A DNA stretch of 64,000 bases. Origin: Chitinophaga pinensis (GTDB lineage: Bacteria; Bacteroidota; Bacteroidia; Chitinophagales; Chitinophagaceae). Both the position numbers and the translations under genes were made by a program. Position 1 is the stretch's first letter; every line of letters begins with the position of its first letter. The stretch is from assembly GCF_007896845.1 (NCBI RefSeq), contig NZ_VOHS01000018.1, forward strand, positions 1-64,000, read 5' to 3'. The notes under the pieces were generated by a model. It saw nothing but the letters and a program-made list of their open reading frames with translations, ran no database searches and was not told where the DNA came from. Of the stretch, positions 37,664 to 45,747 are shown piece by piece.

Positions 37664-39157
37664 ATGGCCAGTTCTGCTATTGTCATAGGCGCGGGTTTAT
37701 CAGGGCTTTCGGCGGCCATTAGTCTGGCGAAGGAGGGGTATGCGGTGACATTGGTAGAGCGGCATGATCAGACAGGTGGCCGGGCAAGGGTATTTGAGGC
37801 TGGGGGATTCAGGTTTGATATGGGGCCCAGCTGGTATTGGATGCCGGAAGTGGCAGCGGATTTCTTCCAACAGCATGGACGTTCGATTGATGACTATATG
37901 ACCCTGAAGCGGCTGGACCCTTCTTATCAGGTTATTTTCGGGAAAGGAGAGCAGGTAAGTCTGCCATCCTCATTTGCGGCATTACAGGCGGTATTTGAGG
38001 GGATTGAAACAGGTGCGGGCAGTCGTCTTGCCAGATTTATGGAGGAAGCAGAGTATAAGTATAAAACAGCGATGTCTGCCTATGTCAGGAAGCCCGGATT
38101 GCATGTGCATGAATTATGTAATGGAGAAGTGATGCGTTCATTTCTGCGGATGGATATGCTGCAATCTTTTAGTCATCATGCCCGTAAGTTTTTCAAAGAT
38201 GAACGGCTGCTGAAAATTATTGAGTTCCCTGTGCTGTTCCTTGGCGCCACACCTGAGCGGATCCCTGCGATGTACAGCATGATGAACTATGCTGATATGA
38301 AACTTGGTACATGGTATCCGGAAGGAGGAATGCATATGTTGGTCAACGCTTTTACCAGACTGGCCATTGAATCGGGTGTAGAGATAATGTTGAACACGAC
38401 TGTAGAAGGCATGGATGTGGAACGGAATCGTGTAAAGAGAGTACGTACCAATAAAGGGGTGCTGACTGCCAATGTCATCGTATCGGGAGCGGATTATCAT
38501 CATACAGATCATGAATTGTTGCCATCAGGGAAAGCGAATTATAGCGCTCATTATTGGGAGAAACGGGTGATGGCTCCTTCCTGTCTTATTTATTACATCG
38601 GTGTAAGTAAAAAGATTGCCCGCCTGCAGCATCATAATCTTTTCTTTGAAGACGATTTCCGGCAACATGCGGAAGCTATTTACAACTCACCCGAATGGCC
38701 GCAGCAACCGCTTTTCTATCTGTGCTGTCCTTCAAAAACAGATGATACGGTTGCACCGCCGGGTATGGAGAACCTGTTTTTTCTCATTCCTACAGCACCC
38801 GGACTGCTGGATACGCCTGACATCAGAAATCATTATCTGCAATTTGTGCTTAGGAAAACAGAAGAATTCTGTGGAGAGAAAATAGGGGAGCAGATTGTAT
38901 ACTCCCGCAGTTATGCCTGTACAGATTTTATAGCTGATTACAGCGCATTTAAAGGGAATGCTTATGGGCTGGCCAATACATTGGGACAGACTGCTTTTCT
39001 AAAACCATCCATCAGACATAAGTCTGTTACCAATTTATTTTTTACTGGTCAGCTGACAGTTCCGGGGCCCGGTGTACCACCGGCCATTATTTCCGGACAG
39101 GTAGTCGCAGAATATATCTCAAAACAAAAAGTATCTCGTTATGAAAGCGTTATTTGA
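37664..39157 (+). CDS. crtI: Phytoene desaturase (CrtI-type)
   Basis: An about 497-residue FAD-dependent flavoprotein converting phytoene to lycopene. It opens with the dinucleotide fold AIVIGAGLSGLSAAISLAKE then GYAVTLVERHDQTGGRA, then FDMGPSWYWMPEV, typical of CrtI. The C-terminal FAD/quinone region is GQLTVPGPGVPPAIISGQVV. ATGs at 37649 and 37664 are both possible. I prefer 37664 because it starts the conserved sequence and leaves the upstream operator outside the coding region. It overlaps crtB by 17 bases. It is the first of four crt genes. Confidence 0.95.
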   Translation: MASSAIVIGAGLSGLSAAISLAKEGYAVTLVERHDQTGGRARVFEAGGFRFDMGPSWYWMPEVAADFFQQHGRSIDDYMTLKRLDPSYQVIFGKGEQVSLPSSFAALQAVFEGIETGAGSRLARFMEEAEYKYKTAMSAYVRKPGLHVHELCNGEVMRSFLRMDMLQSFSHHARKFFKDERLLKIIEFPVLFLGATPERIPAMYSMMNYADMKLGTWYPEGGMHMLVNAFTRLAIESGVEIMLNTTVEGMDVERNRVKRVRTNKGVLTANVIVSGADYHHTDHELLPSGKANYSAHYWEKRVMAPSCLIYYIGVSKKIARLQHHNLFFEDDFRQHAEAIYNSPEWPQQPLFYLCCPSKTDDTVAPPGMENLFFLIPTAPGLLDTPDIRNHYLQFVLRKTEEFCGEKIGEQIVYSRSYACTDFIADYSAFKGNAYGLANTLGQTAFLKPSIRHKSVTNLFFTGQLTVPGPGVPPAIISGQVVAEYISKQKVSRYESVI

Positions 39158-39968
39158 CAGGGTTAGTGCCGCTTGCAGTAAGCTTACAACCAAAGCTTAC
39201 AGTACCTCCTTTTCTCTTGGGATACGATTGCTTGCCGGTAAATTTCATGCGCCTATATATGGCATTTATGGTTTCGTCCGTTTCGCTGACGAGATTGTAG
39301 ATTCTTTCCACGAATATCCTAAAGCGGAGTTGCTGCATGATTTCAGAGAACAGACTTACAGAGCGATCAGGGACAAGATCAGTCTCAATCCTATCTTAAA
39401 CAGTTTTCAACAGGTAGTCCATACCTATCATATAGAGCAGGAGTTGATAGATACCTTTCTGGATAGTATGGAAATGGATCTTCAACAGCACTTTTATACA
39501 AGAAGTATTTATGAAAAGTATATACTTGGCTCGGCTGAAGTAGTTGGATTGATGTGTCTGAAGGTTTTTACAGACGGAAACCATGCAATGTACGAACAAC
39601 TAAAGTACCCTGCTATGAAGCTGGGGGCTGCTTTCCAGAAGGTTAATTTTCTGCGGGATGTGAGAACGGATAGTCAGGAACTGGGCAGGCATTATTTCCC
39701 GCAGATTAACCTCAATAATTTCTCCTGTCAGGATAAAGCGGCTATTGAAGCGGAAATTGCCTGTGATTTCAATGAAGCGCTTGAAGGTATAAAGGCATTA
39801 CCTATGTCTTCCAGAAAGGGGGTATATCTGGCATATGCTTATTACCGGGTCTTGTTTAATAAGATCAGAAACCTTCCACCGCAGAAAATTATGACGGAAA
39901 GGATTCGTGTTGCCAACAGTCATAAGATCGGTATTATGTTACAGACGATGCTGTTGCAGGTCAGATAA
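39141..39968 (+). CDS. crtB: Phytoene synthase
   Basis: A 275-residue prenyltransferase joining two geranylgeranyl diphosphate molecules into phytoene. The two acidic motifs are visible: FVRFADEIVDSF near residue 47, giving D-E-x-x-D, and KVNFLRDVRTDSQELGRHYF near 165. AEVVGLMCLKVF and the Gln/Asn pattern in AMKLGAAFQKVN fit the trans-IPPS family. It overlaps crtI by 17 bases, so the two are translationally coupled. No GGPP synthase (crtE) gene is in the window. Confidence 0.95.
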   Translation: MKALFDRVSAACSKLTTKAYSTSFSLGIRLLAGKFHAPIYGIYGFVRFADEIVDSFHEYPKAELLHDFREQTYRAIRDKISLNPILNSFQQVVHTYHIEQELIDTFLDSMEMDLQQHFYTRSIYEKYILGSAEVVGLMCLKVFTDGNHAMYEQLKYPAMKLGAAFQKVNFLRDVRTDSQELGRHYFPQINLNNFSCQDKAAIEAEIACDFNEALEGIKALPMSSRKGVYLAYAYYRVLFNKIRNLPPQKIMTERIRVANSHKIGIMLQTMLLQVR

Positions 39969-40000
39969 GGATCATTGTTAATACACTATATTGAAACAGG

Positions 40001-40477
40001 ATGATATTACTATCTTATATACTGGTGGGTCTTGGCGCGTTTGTTTTTATGGAAATGGTCGCATGGTTCACGCATAAATATATTATGCACGGATTTTTAT
40101 GGTCCTTGCATAAGGACCACCATCGAAAAGATGAAGGACATTTCTTTGAAAAGAATGACTTCTTCTTTGTGATATTCGCTTTGCCCGGAATGTTGTTGTT
40201 TCTGTTAGGTACATTGCAGCATCTGCCTTACCTGATAGCTATTGCCACAGGCATTACTTTGTATGGCGCTACCTATTTTCTGGTACATGACGTTTTTGTA
40301 CATCAGCGTTTTCGCTGGCTGAGAAATTCGGATAATGTTTATCTGCGTGCGCTGAGACGGGCGCATAAAATGCATCATAAACATATCGGTAAAGAAAAAG
40401 GAGAGTGTTTCGGTATGTTGTTTTTTCCGGTACGTTTTCTGAAAGATGCCTTCAGTAAAGAAAAAAGTTATTCCTGA
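40001..40477 (+). CDS. crtZ: Beta-carotene hydroxylase (CrtZ, fatty-acid-hydroxylase type)
   Basis: A 158-residue di-iron membrane enzyme. The histidine boxes are all present: HKYIMHG (near residue 25), HKDHHRKDE (near 38), HDVFVHQRF (near 97) and HKMHHKH (near 122). Hydrophobic segments such as LLSYILVGLGAFVFMEMV and FFFVIFALPGMLLFLLG lie between them. It adds 3-hydroxyl groups to beta-carotene rings, giving zeaxanthin. The next gene starts one base after its stop (TGA G ATG). Confidence 0.93.
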   Translation: MILLSYILVGLGAFVFMEMVAWFTHKYIMHGFLWSLHKDHHRKDEGHFFEKNDFFFVIFALPGMLLFLLGTLQHLPYLIAIATGITLYGATYFLVHDVFVHQRFRWLRNSDNVYLRALRRAHKMHHKHIGKEKGECFGMLFFPVRFLKDAFSKEKSYS

Positions 40478-40478
40478 G

Positions 40479-41204
40479 ATGTGGTATACTTACCTCACAA
40501 TAGATCTGGCTTCCATTGCCGTGCCTTTTATCTTCTCATTTCATCCTAAGCTGAGATTTTACAGGCATTGGGGCGCTTTATGGCCGGCTCTTTTTATTCC
40601 CGGATTGTTTTTTATCTGCTGGGATTGTTTCTTTACTGCCAAAGGTGTGTGGGGATTTAATCCAAAATATGTATCAGGTGTATATCTGGTCAATCTGCCA
40701 TTGGAAGAGATATTGTTTTTCCTGTGTATCCCTTATGCCTGCCTCTTTTCTTATCATAGTATTTTTACACTCTGGCCGAAATTGCATTTGCCACATATAC
40801 TGACAAAGCTTATTTCATGGGGACTCATTGCTGCCGGCTTGTGTGCCGCATATGTGTATAGTGACAAAAGCTATACTTTTCTGACTTTGTTATTGATGTC
40901 CCTGTTCGTTTTTGGTATAACCATCCTGTTTAAGAACCAATGGGTGGACCGTTTTTATATCTGTTATGGATTGATGTTATTACCATTTCTGGTAGTAAAC
41001 GGTCTCCTGACCGGTTCCTGGATACAGGAACCGGTTGTATGGTATAATGCTGCTGAAATTGCTGGTCCGAGGCTGATGACAATCCCGCTGGAAGACATCG
41101 CGTACGGATTGTTGCTCATCGGTGTAGAAGTAGCACTGTATGAATATTTTTTGTCAGGTAAACGACCCTCGCTTACCTATAGCGCTCTTTCTGAAGGCAG
41201 ATGA
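40479..41204 (+). CDS. Lycopene cyclase, fused CrtYc-CrtYd (CarR) type
   Basis: A 241-residue polytopic membrane protein with about seven helices. Two lycopene-cyclase-domain repeats are seen: YLVNLPLEEILFFLCIPYA near residue 80 and LMTIPLEDIAYGLLLIGVE near 205, each with the P-L-E-E/D-I motif. Such heterodimer-type domains (CrtYc plus CrtYd), fused here in one chain, form beta-rings on lycopene. The ATG at 40479 lies one base after the crtZ stop; an upstream in-frame ATG at 40446 would overlap crtZ by 32 bases and is less likely. The expected product of the four genes is zeaxanthin. Confidence 0.93.
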   Translation: MWYTYLTIDLASIAVPFIFSFHPKLRFYRHWGALWPALFIPGLFFICWDCFFTAKGVWGFNPKYVSGVYLVNLPLEEILFFLCIPYACLFSYHSIFTLWPKLHLPHILTKLISWGLIAAGLCAAYVYSDKSYTFLTLLLMSLFVFGITILFKNQWVDRFYICYGLMLLPFLVVNGLLTGSWIQEPVVWYNAAEIAGPRLMTIPLEDIAYGLLLIGVEVALYEYFLSGKRPSLTYSALSEGR

Positions 41205-41265
41205 GGAACCTTTTTAGATTATCTTTGTGCCGTACATCACTTCACTTGTTTAGCGCGCAGACGGT

Positions 41266-42186
41266 ATGAAACAGGCAAAACATCATCGTATAAAGACAAT
41301 TACCGAATACCATGCTTTTATGGGTATTCCCAAACCTGATCATCCGTTGATCAGTGTAATTGATTTTACGCTGATTAAACATGTACCGGGAGATCAGCCT
41401 GTCAGTCTGTTACTGCATTTTTATTCCATTGCCCTGAAAAAGAATTTCAATGCGCGCATGAAATATGGTCAGCAGGAATATGATTTCGATGAAGGGCTGA
41501 TGACCTTTACGGCCCCCGGTCAGGTTATCAGGATCGAGCGGGAAGACGAAGAAGAGCTGAGGCATTCCGGTAGATTATTACTGATCCACCCTGATTTTCT
41601 ATGGAAGACGGTGTTAGCTAACAAGATTGCGCAATATGAATATTTCGGTTATGCCGTCAATGAGGCCCTGCATTTGTCTGAAAAGGAAGAGTGGACTGTA
41701 ATGGGTATCATGCAGCAGATAGAGCAGGAATACCGCTCCAATATCGATAAATTCAGTCAGGATGTCATCATTGCACAGGTGGAACTGCTACTGGTTTATG
41801 CAGAACGTTATTATCACCGGCAATTCCTCACCCGGAAGATCAGCAATCATAAAATACTGGACCGGCTGGAAAGTCTGCTGAATGACTATTTTGGCAGTCA
41901 GGAGATACAACAGGGCGGACTACCCTCCGTACAGTATGTAGCTGACAACCTCCATGTCTCTCCCAATTACCTGAGTGGGCTGCTGAAGACTCTGACAGGA
42001 CAAAGTACACAGCAGCATATCCATGATAAACTGATAGAGAAAGCAAAAGAGAAACTATCCACGACGGATCTGTCGGTCAGCGAAATAGCCTATGAACTGG
42101 GATTTGAACATTCCCAATCCTTCAGTAAATTATTTAAGAGTAAAACGAACCTTTCTCCCCTCGAATTCCGGCATTCTTTCAACTAG
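41266..42186 (+). CDS. AraC family transcriptional regulator
   Basis: A 306-residue protein with an N-terminal cupin-type sensor (LIHPDFLWKTVLANKIAQYE) and a C-terminal double HTH: VQYVADNLHVSPNYLSGLLK then TLTGQSTQQHI, then TTDLSVSEIAYELGFEHSQS then FSKLFKSKTNLSPLEFR. It is intact. It starts 62 bases after the crt operon and 102 bases before the NmrA-like gene, both on the same strand. The AraC-NmrA arrangement is common for redox-inducible reductases; it may control 42288. Confidence 0.92.
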   Translation: MKQAKHHRIKTITEYHAFMGIPKPDHPLISVIDFTLIKHVPGDQPVSLLLHFYSIALKKNFNARMKYGQQEYDFDEGLMTFTAPGQVIRIEREDEEELRHSGRLLLIHPDFLWKTVLANKIAQYEYFGYAVNEALHLSEKEEWTVMGIMQQIEQEYRSNIDKFSQDVIIAQVELLLVYAERYYHRQFLTRKISNHKILDRLESLLNDYFGSQEIQQGGLPSVQYVADNLHVSPNYLSGLLKTLTGQSTQQHIHDKLIEKAKEKLSTTDLSVSEIAYELGFEHSQSFSKLFKSKTNLSPLEFRHSFN

Positions 42187-42287
42187 CTGAGAATTGGCTA
42201 CAACAAAAATAGATTCCGCTACATCGGACTGTCCTTTCATGCGGACTTTTGCATTGTTAAGTTTTCATCCAAAAAAACTAATCAATT

Positions 42288-43166
42288 ATGAAAGTTGTAG
42301 TAACAGGATCGCTGGGTAATATCAGCAAGCCACTGACAAAGGAATTAATACAGCAGGGACATCAGGTGACGGTGATCAGCAGTAGTACAGACAGGCAGCA
42401 GGACATTGAGGCATTGGGTGCTGTGGCTGCTATCGGATCACTGGAAGATACCGGCTTTCTGACGACTGCATTCACCGGCGCAGACGCCGTATATGCGATG
42501 GTGCCGCCCAATTTTGCGGCAGAAGACCAGATTGCGTATTACAGCCGTATTGCAGAGAGCTATGTAACTGCTATCCGTAACGCAGGTGTTAAACGTGTTG
42601 TACATCTGAGCAGTTACGGCGCACATCGTAGCGAGGGAACCGGTTTTATTCTGGGGTCACATTATTCGGAAGGTATACTACGTCAACTCCCCGATGTCGC
42701 CATCACTTTCCTGCGACCTACCTTCTTCTTTTACAATCTTTACAGCTTCGTGGATATGATCAGACATCAGGGTATCATGGGTGCGATTTATGGGGGAGAA
42801 GATAAGATCGTGATGGTACACCCGACAGATATAGCTGCAGCAGCTGCGGAAGCGTTGACAAGTGCCGGTAGCGGGGTACAGGTACGTTATGTTGCGAGTG
42901 ATGAGCGTACTTGTAATGAGATCGCGCGGGTGCTGGGTACTGCCATCGGAAAACCCGATCTGCAATGGCTGCTATTTACCAAAGAACAGGCAAAAGCCGG
43001 TATGGAAAAGGCAGGACTGCCGCCGCATGTGATCAGTAATCTGATTGATCTGGGAACGAGTACGCACAACGGCGCTTTACGAGAAGACTTTGACAAGCAT
43101 CAGCCGGCTGTATGGGGCAAGGTAAAGCTGGAGGATTTTGTAAAAGAACTGGCTACCGCCTTCTAA
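42288..43166 (+). CDS. NmrA-like NAD(P)H-binding atypical SDR
   Basis: A 292-residue Rossmann protein, paralogous to that at 32908. Both begin with a near-identical SLGNI, GHxVTVISSSTDRQ and GAVAAIGSLEDTGFL-type N-terminal domain. It then has VYAMVPPNFAAEDQ, NAGVKRVVHLSSYGAHRSEG and AITFLRPTFFFYNLY, and ends with a variable tail. It probably reduces a quinone or flavin-type substrate with NADPH, but the substrate is unknown. It follows the AraC regulator and is convergent with the DUF4268 gene (9-base gap). Confidence 0.93.
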   Translation: MKVVVTGSLGNISKPLTKELIQQGHQVTVISSSTDRQQDIEALGAVAAIGSLEDTGFLTTAFTGADAVYAMVPPNFAAEDQIAYYSRIAESYVTAIRNAGVKRVVHLSSYGAHRSEGTGFILGSHYSEGILRQLPDVAITFLRPTFFFYNLYSFVDMIRHQGIMGAIYGGEDKIVMVHPTDIAAAAAEALTSAGSGVQVRYVASDERTCNEIARVLGTAIGKPDLQWLLFTKEQAKAGMEKAGLPPHVISNLIDLGTSTHNGALREDFDKHQPAVWGKVKLEDFVKELATAF

Positions 43167-43175
43167 GCACTTAAT

Positions 43176-43640
43176 TTACATCACTGCTTCGAATGCATAT
43201 TTAGCCATACTCCAGAATTCGTCCAATGCGAGAATGCGTGGTTTGAAAAAAGAAATAATGTCGGGCCAGTCTTCGGAACGTAATACGGATATATTGTCCA
43301 GCTGTTTACTGATCTTACTGATGGACCTGCCATATTCATCAGTCGTATCAGCTTCCCATTGCCAGTCATCTTCGCCAAGGGAGGCGGCCAGCATACTTTT
43401 ATGCAGGAGAAACTGGTCATAGAATGTTTTATGTAATGCCGGATCAGCCGGCGCAATAACGATCGCAATACTGGCATTTCTGTTATCAGCATCCATTTTG
43501 AAGCTGATACCGGAGATGCCGGTTTTATAATTGGACCAGCTGATGATCTCTCCATCCGCTGATAATATAGGCTTCATGTATTTACCGAAGCTTGTCCAGA
43601 ATGCCTGTTTGAGTTTTGAAACTTCCTGTTTAGTGTACAT
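43176..43640 (-). CDS. DUF4268-family protein
   Basis: A 154-residue cytoplasmic protein. YTKQEVSKLKQAFWTSFGKY then MKPILSADGEIISWSNYKTG, NASIAIVIAPADPALHKTFY and the C-terminal PDIISFFKPRILALDEFWSM match DUF4268. The function is unknown; some members sit near restriction-like genes, but no such neighbour is seen here. It is convergent with the NmrA-like gene. Confidence 0.85.
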   Translation of the reverse strand: MYTKQEVSKLKQAFWTSFGKYMKPILSADGEIISWSNYKTGISGISFKMDADNRNASIAIVIAPADPALHKTFYDQFLLHKSMLAASLGEDDWQWEADTTDEYGRSISKISKQLDNISVLRSEDWPDIISFFKPRILALDEFWSMAKYAFEAVM

Positions 43641-43821
43641 GTATCCGCTTAGCTAATTCACAGCTTCAAAGATAGTTCACTCTTTCTGAAAAACGATCGC
43701 TGATAGTGGGTAGTTAGTCACAGTAATGGCGTATTGCTGATAATTTGGTTTAATCTGAGTGCTTATGTGATTGAGCAGTTATTGCATGGGAAAGTGAATA
43801 TGGTACAGGCGAAAAAGCTGA

Positions 43822-44610
43822 TTATCTGAATCGCTTAAAAGCTGCGCCGTAAATCCCAAAGTTTATATAGGAGTCTGCGAATTTTGCCGGGAACCTTGTT
43901 GGACGTGACATGTCGAAACGGAATTGTTCCTGATGGTATTCGCCTTCATAACGTAGTGAAACATAAGTGGTGTTATCAACCTGTAATCTTACCCGCATGG
44001 AGCCGGTCTGACTGCCTTTATATCTGGGTACAAGGAGCACGATAAACTCTCCCGGCTGAACCTTAACCCCAAAACTGCCATTACCGCAGAAGTCAAATGT
44101 CGGGCATTCGATAGCGTACCAACTGGCATAGTCAGCCGTATCTTTTGCTTCCTGTACACCCCATGCATGGCGGTCTTTTCCAAAGAAGAACTTTGTCGTA
44201 TCTGTTTCATTGACCATATACACCGGAAAATAAAGGTGCGTCTGATCGTAAGGATTGGTACGATAACGAATAGTGGTTTTATAATCTGCAAAAATCTGAA
44301 AGCCGTCTGTGTTGAGAGAATCCCACGTACCGATGCTGCCTTTTTCGTAGATAATATAGTTTTCTCCGGCAGTGGTTTTTTCATTCGACTCATCTGCCAG
44401 TCTGAGCGTATCGCAGAATTTATATTTACCCAGAAATGGAAAGTTTGTTGGATTGACCGATTTTACTTCGGTTAGCACAGCTTTCTCCTGAGAAGAATCC
44501 TGTAACACAAAGGGCAGGTGAAATTTTTTCTTTTCAGGTTGCGCGGCCTGCTGCTGACAACTGAACAACAATGCTGACAACAGGGTAAAAGCAATGATCG
44601 GTTTAGACAT
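43822..44610 (-). CDS. Predicted lipoprotein, unknown function
   Basis: A 262-residue exported lipoprotein. A short signal (IIAFTLLSALLFSC) ends in a lipobox-like LLFSC, giving a lipidated cysteine near residue 18, then a low-complexity QQQAAQPEKKK. The remaining part is beta-rich with many aromatic residues (GTWDSLNTDGFQIFADYKT, FFFGKDRHAWG). I do not recognise a family. It could be an outer- or inner-membrane-anchored periplasmic protein. No operon partner is obvious. Confidence 0.7.
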   Translation of the reverse strand: MSKPIIAFTLLSALLFSCQQQAAQPEKKKFHLPFVLQDSSQEKAVLTEVKSVNPTNFPFLGKYKFCDTLRLADESNEKTTAGENYIIYEKGSIGTWDSLNTDGFQIFADYKTTIRYRTNPYDQTHLYFPVYMVNETDTTKFFFGKDRHAWGVQEAKDTADYASWYAIECPTFDFCGNGSFGVKVQPGEFIVLLVPRYKGSQTGSMRVRLQVDNTTYVSLRYEGEYHQEQFRFDMSRPTRFPAKFADSYINFGIYGAAFKRFR

Positions 44611-44697
44611 TTTTCACAGGTTAGGAAGGGGCAAAAGTACGAAAAGCAACTCATTGTGTTTCAAAATGTATTACCTTCGTGTTAATCCTATACGAAC

Positions 44698-44877
44698 ATG
44701 AAAATCATTTACTTATCCCTGCCGGCGATTATCCTGATGGATATTTATGCCTGGACATGGGTTGCAAGTTTGCTAACCGCGCCAAGTGATCTCGCCGTAT
44801 TCGGCGGTATTGTCAGCATTTTCGTAATTATTATTCTACACTACGCATTTTACAAGTTATTAAAATTCAAATTTTAA
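44698..44877 (+). CDS. Short membrane protein (59 residues), likely coupled with the SPFH gene
   Basis: The start MKIIYLSLPAIILMDIYAW opens a 59-residue frame with a hydrophobic N-terminal helix. A second helix (GIVSIFVIIILHYAFYKLL) ends with a basic tail (KFKF). The stop TAA at 44875-44877 lies 2 bases before the next gene's ATG (44880), so the two are likely translationally coupled. No family is recognised. A two-helix membrane partner for the SPFH protein is plausible. Confidence 0.6.
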   Translation: MKIIYLSLPAIILMDIYAWTWVASLLTAPSDLAVFGGIVSIFVIIILHYAFYKLLKFKF

Positions 44878-44879
44878 GT

Positions 44880-45677
44880 ATGAACCAGAAAAAAATCCGG
44901 TCAATTGTCCTGTTGGTCATTGTGGTGGTTGTAATCCCTGTATTCTGTAATTTATGTTGCACCAGAATTGATGCCGGTCATGAAGGTATCAGAGTAAAAC
45001 AATATGGTACTGATAAGGGAGTACAGGATATTTCCCTTGTAACAGGACGGGTATGGTACAATCCGTTAACTGAGTCCGTGTATGAATTCCCGATCTTCGT
45101 ACAGACAGCTGATTACAATCCATTCACGGTGAATGCGAAAGACGGATCTGTATTTACAGTAGATCCTACTATCACTTTCCGTGTATTGCCGGGTAAAAGC
45201 CCTGAGATCTTTAAGAAATACCGTAAGGGTATTGATGAGATCACGAAAACAACTTTATACAACTATGTAAGAGATGCTTTCCGTATACAGTTCAATAAGT
45301 ATACTACTGATAGCATGATCAGCAGCAGGGAAGGTTTTGAAAATGCGGTACAGGCACAATTGTCAGAATCCATGAAAAAGGAAGGGTTTGATCTGGAACA
45401 GCTGACCAGCGGTATCGAATATCCTGAAACGATCACACAGGCGATCGATGCGAAGAACAGGGCGGTACAGCAGGCCATGCAGGTAGAAAATGAGCTGAGA
45501 GTGACTGAAGCAAATGCAAAGAAACTGATCATACAGGCAGAGGCAGAAGCAAAGGCAAATCAGCTGCGTCAGCAGTCTTTGACTCCATTGCTCATTCAGC
45601 AGCAGTTCATCGAAAAATGGGACGGAAAAACGGCTTTATATGGCAGTTCCCCTACCTTCTTCAAGAATGTACAGTAG
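44880..45677 (+). CDS. SPFH/Band 7 (prohibitin-like) membrane protein
   Basis: A 265-residue protein with an N-terminal membrane anchor (IVLLVIVVVVIPVFC) and an SPFH domain (GHEGIRVKQYGTD, VNAKDGSVFTVDPTITFRVL, SREGFENAVQAQLSESMKKE), then a coiled-coil tail rich in A, E, Q and K (VTEANAKKLIIQAEAEAKAN). This is the stomatin/prohibitin layout. Such proteins form oligomeric membrane rings and often support protease complexes or membrane microdomains. No FtsH or NfeD partner is seen here. A short two-helix protein lies 2 bases upstream, and a strong terminator follows. Confidence 0.93.
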   Translation: MNQKKIRSIVLLVIVVVVIPVFCNLCCTRIDAGHEGIRVKQYGTDKGVQDISLVTGRVWYNPLTESVYEFPIFVQTADYNPFTVNAKDGSVFTVDPTITFRVLPGKSPEIFKKYRKGIDEITKTTLYNYVRDAFRIQFNKYTTDSMISSREGFENAVQAQLSESMKKEGFDLEQLTSGIEYPETITQAIDAKNRAVQQAMQVENELRVTEANAKKLIIQAEAEAKANQLRQQSLTPLLIQQQFIEKWDGKTALYGSSPTFFKNVQ

Positions 45678-45694
45678 TCAACTCGTCTGCACAT

Positions 45695-45733
45695 AAAAAA
45701 AGAGCGGCACTATCAGTAGCCGCTCTTTTTTTT
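45695..45733. terminator. Bidirectional terminator
   Basis: An AGAGCGGC (45701-45708) / GCCGCTCT (45719-45726) stem with a 10-base loop and A and T runs lies between the SPFH gene and the convergent DUF3592-like gene. Confidence 0.9.
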
Positions 45734-45747
45734 GTATGTCTGATCAA

